Source of the DNA: Austropuccinia psidii
Taxonomy: Eukaryota; Basidiomycota; Pucciniomycetes; Pucciniales; Sphaerophragmiaceae
Length of the DNA: 64,000 nucleotides
Direction: 5' to 3'
Assembly (NCBI GenBank): GCA_023105745.1
Contig: JALGQZ010000018.1
Coordinates: 17,183,773 to 17,247,772, forward strand
The notes below the pieces were generated by a model. It was not told the origin of the DNA. It did not search any database and saw nothing but the letters and a program-made list of their open reading frames with translations. The translations under genes were made by a program, and so were the position numbers. Positions 11,071 through 20,183 of this stretch are shown here, piece after piece; within the stretch, counting starts at the first letter, position 1, and each line of letters starts with the position of its first letter.

Positions 11071-12816
11071 GGTAGTTTATAGTCTTGCCTAGGACTTATC
11101 CTCCTTTTGTAGTCCTTTTCCAATCTTCTTGAATACTTTAAATAGGCAGTTTATGGTCCTGTTAAGGACCATTGGTTGATTGTGTTTTAGCTTTGATTCC
11201 TTGTTGCTAATTCTAATGGTGGGCAGTTTATGGTCCTGCCAAGGACCTTTGGTTACTTTTTCTTGATTATTGTTGATAATTTGACTGGGAAGTTTATGGT
11301 CTTACCAAGGACCTTTGGTTTGTTGTTTTGTATTGAGTCCTAGTTGAGAATTCTTAGTGGTGGGCATTTTATGGTCTTGCCAAGGACCACAGATTTTCTT
11401 TTTGTTGTTTTTTGTTGATATTGGCTTGATTTCATGTTGATATTTGAAGGGGCAGTTTATGGTCTTGCCAAGGACCATATCTTGTTTTTCTTGATAATGA
11501 ATTGATTCCTTGTTTTTAATTTTGGTTTTGATTTATCTTCAAAGCCAAGTTGTAAATTGAATTAAACAGTTTATAGTCTTATTTAGGACTAATTTCCACT
11601 TTAAAAGCACTTTCAAGCCTATAAAATAAGAGAAATATCTTATTAATGTTGAATACCTATGTAAGCCAAATCAAATATGTTAGTATAGTTATTATTCAGA
11701 ATAAGAAAAAGCATAAAAAATAAAAAATAAAAATGGCAGTTTAAAGCCTTTCTTACGGCTTTGCATTGTCCTTCATAGCCCTGTAGCACATAAAAATAAA
11801 TATGTCAGCTTTATCTAATATCAAATATAAAGTAAGCATGAAAAATAAAATAAAATAAGCAGTTTATAGCCATACTGAGGGCTTTAGTTTTTTATAGCCC
11901 TGCAGCCAATCAAAAATGAAATATGTCAGTTTAATTTAATTTCCAAAAATAAAGTGATAACAAAAATAAAATAAAATAAAAAGCAGTTTATAGCCATACT
12001 GAGGGCTTATTTTTTATAATGACTATAGTCAAAATTGAAATTATTGGTCAATAAAATCATAAAAAAAAGATCAGTTATTATGTCAAAAAGAATGAATCAA
12101 AAGAGAAATAAGCAGTTTCAAGTCCTGCTGAGGACTTATTTGTTAATTTTTTATCATTTCCCAAAACATAAATAAAAGAGAAATTCAACAGTTTAGAGTC
12201 ATGTTGAGGACCTTTATTATTCATTATTTTTATTCTATAACCATCTTGTTCCCCTCAATTATTTCCTTAAACTAAAAAAACTACTGAATTTCCAGTAAAA
12301 GAAATAATCAGTAAATTAAAGAAATTAACATAAGCAATGAAATTGAGCAGTTTAATGCCTTGCTCAGGGCATTTTTTATACACCTTTACAGCCCTGTAGC
12401 AATATCAAAAAAAGAAATAGATCAGCTTCATTTAATATCAAGGGGAAAATCAAAAAAATCCAGCAGTTTAAAGCCATGCGGAGGGCTTTTTTCATTTTCA
12501 ACCCTCATTCTATTATATATTTATCTTTCTTTTGTTATTTTATATATATTTATTGATGAAGGCTGTAAAAAAATAAAATAAAATTGTCAGTAAAATAATT
12601 AAGTCAATAAAATGGTAAAATAATATAAAATTGAGCAGTTTAAAGCCTTGCCCAGGGCTTTTTTTTGTTTATAGCCCTGTAGCACATCAAAATAAAACAA
12701 GTCAGCTTAATGTAATATTAAGGCGAAAATGAAAGAAAATTCCAGCAGTTTAATGTCTTGCTGGGGACATTTTTTTTGTATTGTTTTTATAGTCCTTTTG
12801 TAATCTTTGTTTTTTT

Positions 12817-12821
12817 CTTTC
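12817..12821. other. Target-site duplication of B, left copy (CTTTC)
   Basis: CTTTC directly before the LTR at 12822 is repeated exactly at 23206-23210 after the second LTR. A perfect 5-bp duplication is typical of Ty3/Gypsy integration and fixes both ends of element B. Confidence 0.95.
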
Positions 12822-13583
12822 TGTAACAACCATCCATCAGGGGTAAGGGTATTCATTCATACACCCACTCAAACACCTCAAATCAGCAAATCCAGTATCT
12901 TCATCAGCATTCAGTTTCAGCAATCTTCATTCTGAAACAGGCATACAGTTTGGTACATCAATACAGCCTGTCAATACCTGTACAGATTGGATTGACCCAA
13001 TACAGTCTCAATACACCAGTATGAAACTGTATGATCACTCAAATACACCACACCTCTTGTACAGGCTCTGTACAGCTGTACAGGACCTGTATTGGCCAGA
13101 CTCAATTCAATAATCATTTATTCTCATGAAAATTCTTCCTCTGGATCAGGGATGGTGATTCTCACATATACCAGCCTCTCTTTCTCCCCCCTGGGGACTT
13201 TTCCCCAGTTAATTAATTTAGTTTATTTATTATTTTATAATTATTCTTATCCTTATTTTGGGTATTATAATTATTTAATTTTAAGTTAGTCTTTCCATTT
13301 TCTTATTTCACCTGTACAGTATGAGTTGGGTGGCCATATCCTTATTAACCCTTCTCTTTCCATTCTGACAGGTTGAAACAGTGGACTTGGACTTGTTTGT
13401 GGTTGGCTCTTCTATTTCTTACTCTTATTTCTTTGTTGCTGCTTTTCTCATATCTTTCATTATAGTAATTCATTCCTTACACTCTTAAGTGTCTTTAATC
13501 TTTCCATATCCTTGAGCCCTCCATAAGTGAGTCCCAGTTTACTGAGTGCCAGGCCCTCTTCACCTCAAAGAGCCCCTGTGACA
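12822..13583 (+). repeat. B 5' LTR
   Basis: The 762-bp LTR begins TGTAACAACC and ends CCCCTGTGACA. Its partner is 22445-23205. Shared landmarks are a TATA-like CATATA, a CTGGGG/CCCCAG hairpin and the CAGTTAATTAATTTA segment that appears to give the RNA 5' end. Related LTRs in C lie at 39641-40364 and 48919-49664. Confidence 0.95.
13165..13220 (+). promoter_or_regulatory. B promoter and inferred transcript 5' end
   Basis: CATATA (13165-13170) lies about 36-41 bp before CAGTTAATTAATTTA (13206-13220). That segment is the reverse complement of the 15 nt just after the LTR, so the RNA is inferred to start at or near it. A CTGGGG/CCCCAG inverted repeat sits between them and overlaps the start. C conserves the whole arrangement. 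Confidence 0.55.
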
Positions 13584-13584
13584 T

Positions 13585-13599
13585 TAAATTAATTAACTG
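13585..13599 (+). promoter_or_regulatory. Self-complementary primer-binding site of B
   Basis: One nucleotide after the LTR, TAAATTAATTAACTG is perfectly complementary over 15 nt to 13206-13220 in the LTR. No TGG-type tRNA primer site is present at the junction. In Tf1 and sushi-like elements the 5' end of the RNA folds onto such a site and primes reverse transcription. C shows 14 matching nt at the same place (48904-48917). The core TTAATTAA is itself palindromic, which lowers the weight of the match somewhat. Confidence 0.7.
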
Positions 13600-14368
13600 C
13601 TATTTGATTCTTTCTTTTCATTGATTTATATTCATTTCTCTCATTTATCAATTATGATCTTTTTTATGACTTAATGATCCTTAATGATTATGATTTTTCT
13701 CTCTCATCAATTTCATCTCATTCATTTCATTCATATGAAATTGATTCTTCTTCTTTCTTAATCATTGCTGACCATTTCATTCACTTCATTTCATTTTATC
13801 AAATCAAATTTCTTCTGTGTTCTTATTCAGGTCTTATTCAGGATTGATTATTGGTTTAATTGATTGGATTATTTCATTGGGATTCATTGGTTTATTGATT
13901 CAGCGGCTCAGGATTCTTATTTGGATTGGATTGATTGATTTGGACTTCTCAAGGTATTGATTGACCCTCAAGAGCTGATTTTGAGTATTGATTGACTTTG
14001 GATCCTCAAGATATTTTATTGATCCTCAAGAATTGATTTTGATTATTGACTGATTTTGACTCATCAAGATATTGAATTGATTCCTGAAGATTTTAAATTG
14101 ATTGATTGATTCCCCAAGACCTGGATTCCATATTGTAGACACTGATTTATTGATTGTATATTGATTGATTGTTGATTTACTCAAGACTATTGATATTTGA
14201 TTTGAATTGATTGTTGATTGTTGAATTGATTTGACTGTTGACTGAATTTGATTTCACCTCAAGATTTGAATTGATTCCTCAAGATTCATCAAGTTCTTAT
14301 TGTGATTGATTTGGCCAAGTTTTGATTTCTGTTCTCATACATTCAAGTTTATTTCATTTTTATTCAAA
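13600..14368 (+). other. B 5' leader, TTGATT-rich low complexity
   Basis: Non-coding leader between primer site and gag. From about 13850 it is built of loosely repeated TTGATTGATT and CAAGATATTGATT words. The C leader (48236-48902) has the same composition in reverse, so this is a family trait. No gene seen. Confidence 0.7.
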
Positions 14369-15730
14369 ATGCCAGTTCAGCATAGCCCCCCAGCCAAAAA
14401 TACTAGATCTCAAAGAATTCAAGCTGTTCTCACTCCTACAGGAAGGGCTCCTCTTGACCGCACACCATCAGTTCATCAACTGAGTGCAAACTTGGACAGA
14501 GGACCACCAATGGAAGGAGCAGCACCCTCAAGAAGAGGTGGAATAAAATCTAGAAGATCAAGATCTTTCTCTGGACTTTTGGGTGGCTACCCTGGCATGG
14601 CTGAAGGTGCAAGAGCAAGACAAGGGGAAGTTGAAGATGAAGAGGGGGAAGAGTCTGTGGAAGAGGAAGATTCTGGGGAAACTGAAGTGGCAGATGCCTT
14701 GGCAGATGCTCCAGAGGTGCCTCATGGTTCTAATCTAGCCCTTTCTAGTCAACCTCTTGTCTCTCAAACTGATCCAAGTATCCTCAAGATGATGGAGCAG
14801 ATGACTCAATTCATGGGGCAACTCACTCAAGCAGTTGCTCCCAGGGACAATTCTAAAGCCTATGCTTTCAAACCTCCATCTATGAAGGCGCCTGATTCTT
14901 TTGATGGTACTCAAGCTCATAAATTGAGAGGGTTTATCCAATCCTGTCAATTAATCTTCCATAATGATCCAGCAAATTTCTTCTCTGACAGGAAGAAAGT
15001 TCTTTACTGAACTTATTTTCTCACTGGCAGAGCTGGAAAGTGGATTGAACCCTATCTCTCAAATATTTCCAATGAAGACCCTTCCTACCTCCTCAATAAT
15101 TGGCCATTATTTCAATCTCAATTATTCACTCTGGTTGGTGACCCCAATGAAGTCAGGAAAGCTGAACAAGAGTTGGACAATTTGAGGATGAAGGAGAGTG
15201 GTCGTGTTTCCTTGTACATTGCAGATTTCAGAAGCTTAATGTCAAGAATTGGAGCTTTTGGGGAAAGAGCTTATATCCATGTTTACAGAAGAGGATTGGC
15301 ATCAAGATTATTGGATCAGTTGGCTTCTCACCCTGGAACTTTTGATACTCTTAAAGAACTTATGGATGTCACTTTAGAATTAGACACCAGATATCATGAG
15401 AGGCAAAAAGAAAAGGGTGGCAATCAAGAGAAGAAGCCTCCAGCCATTGGATCCAATCAATCTAGGCCTCCTCAAAACTCATCTTCAAAGAGGCCTTACC
15501 AGAAGAAGAACAAGAAGGGCAAGCAATTTCAATCTTCAAAGGACAAGCCCCATGTCGCTCTCCTCAATAAGGAAAATAAATTAATTGGTTCTGAAAAGGA
15601 GAGGAGGATCAAAGAGCAGTTGTGTACTTATTGTGGTGGAAGGCACCCAATTGAAAAATGCTTCAAGAGACCGCAGAACAAGCCTGGGTCATCATCAAGA
15701 GGCTTTCCTAGCAAGCAGGGAAAAGTCTGA
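14369..15730 (+). pseudogene. B gag (capsid/nucleocapsid), one internal stop
   Basis: The start is ATG 14369 (MPVQHSPPAK), which follows the leader and is preserved as a recognisable sequence in C. Parts in order: a basic, proline-rich N-terminus; an acidic stretch (EDEEGEESVEEE); the capsid region (about residues 150-360, with PDSFDGTQAHKLRGF and RAGKWIEPYLS); a basic linker; and a CCHC-like knuckle CTYCGGRHPIEKC with spacing C-X2-C-X3-H-X4-C, one residue shorter than usual between the second Cys and His. TGA at 15008-15010 interrupts the frame. C has a sense codon there, so it is a private mutation. The gag frame ends at TGA 15728-15730, three bases after the -1 frameshift heptamer. Confidence 0.88.
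15718..15724 (+). promoter_or_regulatory. Programmed -1 frameshift heptamer G_GGA_AAA
   Basis: In the gag frame the codons are CAG GGA AAA GTC TGA, so G GGA AAA forms a canonical X_XXY_YYZ slip site. A -1 slip enters the pol frame exactly (AGT CTG AGT GGG and onward, no stop). The same heptamer, in the same register and with the same spacing to TGA, is kept in C (46883-46889, minus). A downstream stimulating structure was not established. Confidence 0.8.
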
Positions 15731-18700
15731 GTGGGAATCATGATGTGTTCAATGGTTCTCACTTATTTACTTCAAGAGCACAATTGTGCACTCTGAATAC
15801 TAGTGTCAAGAAATCTTTAAAATTTCTTATTTTCTCTTCTGTCTCTGATATTTTTTATAGTATTCTCATTGATTCTGGTGCTACAAACTCTTTTATTGCA
15901 AAGAATTTTGTTCTCAAGTACTCATTGACTCTGTCAGAGCTCCCGGAAAAGATTCCTCTTTTCATTTTGAATTCAAATGAATCCCCTGCCTTGTTCATCA
16001 CCCATTATACCAAGTGGGTAGTTGACTTGCCTTCCTTCCCACGCTTTGAATGGGACTTCTTTATCATAGATTCACCCAAGGGAGAAGACCTGATATTGGG
16101 CTATGATTTCCTTTACCATTTTAATCCCATTATTGATTGGAAAAATGGATTGATCACCTATGATTCTAGTCATAAGGATTCTAGTGGTATTATTCCTTCT
16201 ACTAGTAATGACTTAGCCACTGCTGTCAACAGTGTTGCTCTGGCTGGTGAACTTAAGACACCTTCCCTTCCTTCTTCTGTCCATATCGCCTCCATCATTC
16301 CCTCTCACTCATTACTTCCATTAAGAGATGAAGTCTTCAAAGAGGTAAAGGATGTTGGAGAAGATGTTTCCATATCTTCACTTCATCTTCTTCAAGGGGA
16401 TATGGACCTTCCTCCCTTATCTTTTCATGCATCCCTGGAGGAGCAGTGGGATGAGGAGCAAGAGCCAGAAGAAATTGAAACTGTGTTGAAGGTAGTCCCT
16501 CCTGCTTATCACCAATATTTTGATGTATTCTCCAAGGTGAAAGCAGAGAAACTTCCTCCACACCGCGCCTGTGATCACCATATTGAATTGGAGGGTCTTC
16601 TACCTCCAATTGGTGTTATCTACTCATTATCAAATCAAGAGTCAGAAACACTGCGGGCCTACATTTCAGAGAATGTAGAGAAAGGTTTCATAAGACCAAG
16701 CTCCTCTTCAACAGGAGCACCTGTCCTTTTTGTCAAGAAAAAGGATGGAGGTCTTCATTTGTATTTTGACTACCGCAAACTCAATGCTGTCACTAGGAAG
16801 AACAGATATCCTGTTCCTCCTATGAACCAGCTCCTTACCGTATTCAACGGTTCCACTATCTTCTCCAAGATAGATTTGCGTGGTGCATATAACCTTCTGA
16901 GAATCAAAGAGGGGGATGAGCACTTAACTGCCTTCAGAACCAAGTATGGTAGTTATGAGTATTTGGTCATGCCATTTGGTTTGACCAATGCTCCTGCTTC
17001 TTTCCAGAATCTTGTAAATGATATATTTGCAGATTTCTTGGATGTGTTTGTTGTGGTTTATCTAGATGATATTATGGTATTCTCAAGTTCTGAGGAAGAA
17101 CATGTCAAACATGTGACCTCTGTCCTCCAAAGACTCAGAGAAAAAAATTTATTTGCCAAAGCCTCCAAGTGTGTATTCCACGCCTCAAGTGTGGAATACT
17201 TGGGCTATGTTGTTTCAAGTGATGGCCTCAAGATGGATTCTTCAAAAGTTCAGCAAATCCTCAATTGGCCTCAGCCCAAAAACATCAAGGCCCTTCAATC
17301 TTTTCTTGGCTTTGGCAATTTTTATTGTCGTTTCATTAAAAATTATTCCAAAAAAATCACTTCTCTCACTTCCCTTCTCAAAAAAGATTCTCCCTTTATC
17401 TTCAATGAGGAAGCTCTTAGTCAGTTTCAAGCACTCAAAGAAGCTTTCACCTCTGCTCGTATCTTATCCCATTTCAATCCATCTCTACCTACTATTGTAG
17501 AGACTGATGCTTCTGATTATGCATTAGGCGCCGTACTGAGTCAGGTGAATGACTCAGGAAAGCATCCCATTGCATTTGATAGTCGCAAGCTCTTACCAGC
17601 TGAACTCAACTATGAAATTCATGACAAGGAACTCCTTGGCATAGTTTGGGCTCTCAAGTGCTGGAGAGCATTTCTTCTTTCTCTTTCCAATTCTTTTGAA
17701 GTCTTGACAGACCACTCTTCCTTGCAGTATTTCATGTCTTCCAAAGTTCTTACTCGTCGTCAGGCCTGTTGGGCTGAATTTCTCTCAGAATTTCACTTCA
17801 CTATCACTTACCGCCCAGGAAGACTGGCCACTTTACCACATGCCTTGTCATGTTGGGACGACGTGTACCCAGAGAGGGGGGTGGACTTCATCAGCAAGAA
17901 TCCTCAAAATTTTCATCAAGTACTTAAGCCAGATGGAATTCAAGAGTCAAGATTCTTCTTAATCAAAGTGGAGATTTTCTCAGATTTAGTAGACAAGATT
18001 CAAAAAGAAGTATGGCAAGACAAAGACTATAAAGAAATACTCAAGCAACTAGCAAGAGGTGAATCAGTTCCAGATTATTCTCTTGAACCTCAAGCCAAGT
18101 TATTATTATTCAAAGATAGAGTGGTAATCCCAAGCAATGAAGAACTTCAACTCAATATTCTTCAAAAGCGTCATGACTCACCATTGGCTGGCCATCCTGG
18201 CCAGGAGAAGACCCTCAAGCTCATCAAGAGTGATTTTTATTGGGCTGGCATGAATCAATTCATCAAGGACTATGTGTCCTCATGTCAGCAATGTTCAAGA
18301 AACAAGAACATTCATCACAAGAAGTTTGGATTACTCAAGCCTCTTTCAATTCCGTCTGGTCGTTGGAATTCATTATCAATGGACTTCATCACTCAATTGC
18401 CACTGTCAAACAACTTTGATTCAATTTTAGTAGTTGTGGACAGATTTTCAAAAATTGCAATCTTCATTCCAGCTTATGGAACAATCACTGCTCTGGACTT
18501 AGCTCAAATCTTCATTAGTCATGTATTTTCCAAGCATGGACTTCCAGTCAGTATTTTCAGTGATAGAGGTCCATTATTTGTTTCATCATTTTGGACTCAA
18601 TTGTGTCAGCAGCTCAAGATATCAAGAGATCTTTCAACTGCCTTTCACCCTGAAACAGATGGACAGACAGAGAGGGTAAATCAGATACTAGAACAGTACC

Positions 18701-19446
18701 TTTGGATGTATGTCAGCTATCATCAAGATGACTGGGACACCAGGCTCCCTCTGGCTGAATTTGCCTATAATAATGCAGAACATTCATTAACCAAGCAATC
18801 ACCTTTTTTAACCATTTATGAAAGAAATCCCAGCTTTGACTCCATCCATATTTCTCAAGACTCACCTGCTGGAAAGTTATCAACAAAACTCCAATCAGTA
18901 CAGAAAGTTGTCAAAGAAGAATTAGAGTTAGCAATAAGGAGATTCAAGAAGTATGCAGATAGAAATAGAGCAATTCCACCTGATTTTCAACCTGGGGACA
19001 AAGTATGGCTAGCTTCCAAGACCATCAAGACAACAAGACCCACCAAGAAGCTATCAGAAAGATTGTTGGGACCTTTTGAAGTTCTGAAGAAGATTGGCAG
19101 TCATGCATATCACCTCAAGTTGCCTCAGCAATGGAAGACAGTTCACCCTGTATTCCATGTGTCCTTATTAGAACCAGTCAAGCATTCAACTATCCCAAAT
19201 TGTCATCAATTGCCGCCACCACCAGTTTTAGTGGAGAAGCAAGAAGAATGGGAAGCGGCTCAGGTTCTGGACTCAAAACTCAAAAGAGGTAAATTATGGT
19301 ATCTTGTAGAGTTGAAAGGATTCAGTGAAGACCCAGAAAGAACCACTTGGGAACCAGCTTCAAACCTTACCAACTCACCAGATCTTGTCAAGGACTTCCA
19401 TTCATTATATCCAGAAAAGCCTGGTCCAAATACCTCAAGAGTTTGA
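15724..19446 (+). CDS. B Pol: protease, RT, RNase H, integrase, chromodomain
   Basis: The frame is entered by -1 frameshift from gag. The first start-like codon in the ORF is GTG 15745, and the residue numbers here count from it (1233 aa). Aspartic protease: LIDSGAT, Asp 43. RT: YLDD at 439-442 with [13 protein letters not shown] before it. RNase H: ETDASDYALGAVL near 587, and TDHSSLQYF. Integrase: HHCC zinc site with H810, H817, C847 and C850; catalytic D880, D940 and E976 (35 residues between the last two). Chromodomain: about 1170-1225 (WYLVELKGF...TTWEPASNL). All key residues are present and the frame is open, so the enzyme could be functional. It makes and integrates the cDNA; chromodomains of this type bind methylated histone tails. 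Nearly all of it is also recognisable in decayed form in C. Confidence 0.95.
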   Translation, partial: SLSGNHDVFNGSHLFTSRAQLCTLNTSVKKSLKFLIFSSVSDIFYSILIDSGATNSFIAKNFVLKYSLTLSELPEKIPLFILNSNESPALFITHYTKWVVDLPSFPRFEWDFFIIDSPKGEDLILGYDFLYHFNPIIDWKNGLITYDSSHKDSSGIIPSTSNDLATAVNSVALAGELKTPSLPSSVHIASIIPSHSLLPLRDEVFKEVKDVGEDVSISSLHLLQGDMDLPPLSFHASLEEQWDEEQEPEEIETVLKVVPPAYHQYFDVFSKVKAEKLPPHRACDHHIELEGLLPPIGVIYSLSNQESETLRAYISENVEKGFIRPSSSSTGAPVLFVKKKDGGLHLYFDYRKLNAVTRKNRYPVPPMNQLLTVFNGSTIFSKIDLRGAYNLLRIKEGDEHLTAFRTKYGSYEYLVMPFGLTNAPASFQNLVNDIFADFLDVFVVVYLDDIMVFSSSEEEHVKHVTSVLQRLREKNLFAKASKCVFHASSVEYLGYVVSSDGLKMDSSKVQQILNWPQPKNIKALQSFLGFGNFYCRFIKNYSKKITSLTSLLKKDSPFIFNEEALSQFQALKEAFTSARILSHFNPSLPTIVETDASDYALGAVLSQVNDSGKHPIAFDSRKLLPAELNYEIHDKELLGIVWALKCWRAFLLSLSNSFEVLTDHSSLQYFMSSKVLTRRQACWAEFLSEFHFTITYRPGRLATLPHALSCWDDVYPERGVDFISKNPQNFHQVLKPDGIQESRFFLIKVEIFSDLVDKIQKEVWQDKDYKEILKQLARGESVPDYSLEPQAKLLLFKDRVVIPSNEELQLNILQKRHDSPLAGHPGQEKTLKLIKSDFYWAGMNQFIKDYVSSCQQCSRNKNIHHKKFGLLKPLSIPSGRWNSLSMDFITQLPLSNNFDSILVVVDRFSKIAIFIPAYGTITALDLAQIFISHVFSKHGLPVSIFSDRGPLFVSSFWTQLCQQLKISRDLSTAFHPETDGQTERVNQILEQYLWMYVSYHQDDWDTRLPLAEFAYNNAEHSLTKQSPFLTIYERNPSFDSIHISQDSPAGKLSTKLQSVQKVVKEELELAIRRFKKYADRNRAIPPDFQPGDKVWLASKTIKTTRPTKKLSERLLGPFEVLKKIGSHAYHLKLPQQWKTVHPVFHVSLLEPVKHSTIPNCHQLPPPPVLVEKQEEWEAAQVLDSKLKRGKLWYLVELKGFSEDPERTTWEPASNLTNSPDLVKDFHSLYPEKPGPNTSRV

Positions 19447-20183
19447 TTTATGGTGCTTGGTGGGGAGAAGAAGTTATGAAAGTAAGTTCCTCTCCTGGCA
19501 TGCACCTTTAAGGGGGTATTCTACCCATATGTTGTTGTAAGCATCACCTTAGCCACGTTTTGAGCACTTGTCAATTCTTTGGACAGGTTCAGGAAGCATA
19601 CAACACCAATACCCTCCGATTTGGACCTTATCAAGATATGGCCAAATGTTCTTTCTCTTTTATTTATCATTTCATTTATGCCAATCATCATAATTCAAGA
19701 CATTCATTACTTCAAGTCATTTATGGCAATTCATCTCAGAAGTCATTTATGGCAATTCTTTTCAATTTTATGGTGCTTGGTGGGGAGTGGAAGTTATGAA
19801 AGTAAGTTCCATGTCCTGGTATGCATCCCTGAGGGTTCTACTTCTTGTAAAACATTACCTTGGCCACTCTGTGAGCATCAAATGCTTGGTTTTCATTTTT
19901 CAGACACTTTTTGGCCAGAATCAAGCAACTCACCACAAGAAGGACCAACCATCAGGATTTTTTTATTTATTTTTTCTTTATTTCTTTCTTTACTCTCATT
20001 TTCTCTTATTCTTTTATTTTTTCTTTCTTTATTTACTTGTATAATTTTCTTTCTTTTATTTCTTTAAAGCAGCAACATCCCCTCCCAAATCCTGTATTGG
20101 GAGGTTCCATTATTTTTTCATTTTTTAGTATTTATAAGAGTGGGGATAAAAGTCAAACCAAACACAAACAAGGAAAAGGAAAA
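19447..20183 (+). repeat. B region after pol: diverged duplicate blocks, then T-rich sequence
   Basis: A block starting TGGTGCTTGGTGGGGAG, followed by GAAGTTATGAAAGTAAGTTCC, occurs at 19450-19490 and again at about 19768-19808. The following text is also similar (GCATGCACC/GCATCCCTG, TTGTAAGCATCACCTTAGCCAC/TTGTAAAACATTACCTTGGCCAC). C has both copies in inverse orientation (about 42790-43160), so the duplication predates both insertions. The rest (19950-20070) is a T-rich tract, followed by the 3' end of the antisense gene. No gene on this strand. Confidence 0.65.

Larger units (their letters stand above)
8955..12778. repeat. Array of diverged hairpin units with compensatory stems (D1 spacer, part 1)
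   Basis: About 19 units spaced roughly 70-200 bp apart (gaps 9440-11070 excepted) share the pattern GCAGTTTA, a 5-7 nt arm, a loop like TTGCTCAG, the complementary arm and often a T-run. Arms differ between units yet stay complementary: AGGTC/GACCT (8963-8978), ATGGTCC/GGACCAT (11153-11172), TAGTC/GACTA (11574-11591), AAAGCC/GGCTTT (11743-11762, 12642-12661), AAGTCC/GGACTT (12120-12137), AATGCC/GGCATT (12354-12373), AATGTC/GACATT (12752-12771). Several units carry a downstream third arm such as AGCCCTG that could pair with the second arm. A longer common unit (AGCCCTGTAGCA, AT-rich text, GTCAGCTT, ATTTAATATCAA) is visible from 11775 on. Strand of action unknown; the element itself is read from the minus strand. 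Confidence 0.75.

Noticed and set aside
8955..12778. Hairpin array as a CRISPR locus
   Set aside because: Spacing and unit sequence are too variable, there are no cas genes, and the DNA is eukaryotic.
8955..12778. Hairpins plus T-runs as bacterial-type terminators
   Set aside because: Fungal nuclear sequence with splice signals; Pol II does not use such terminators. A Pol III role was considered but no A/B-box pattern was seen.
19482..19900. GTAAGT and TTTTTCAG as an intron after B pol
   Set aside because: Pol already ends with a complete chromodomain and stop at 19446, and no coding sequence follows that would justify splicing.
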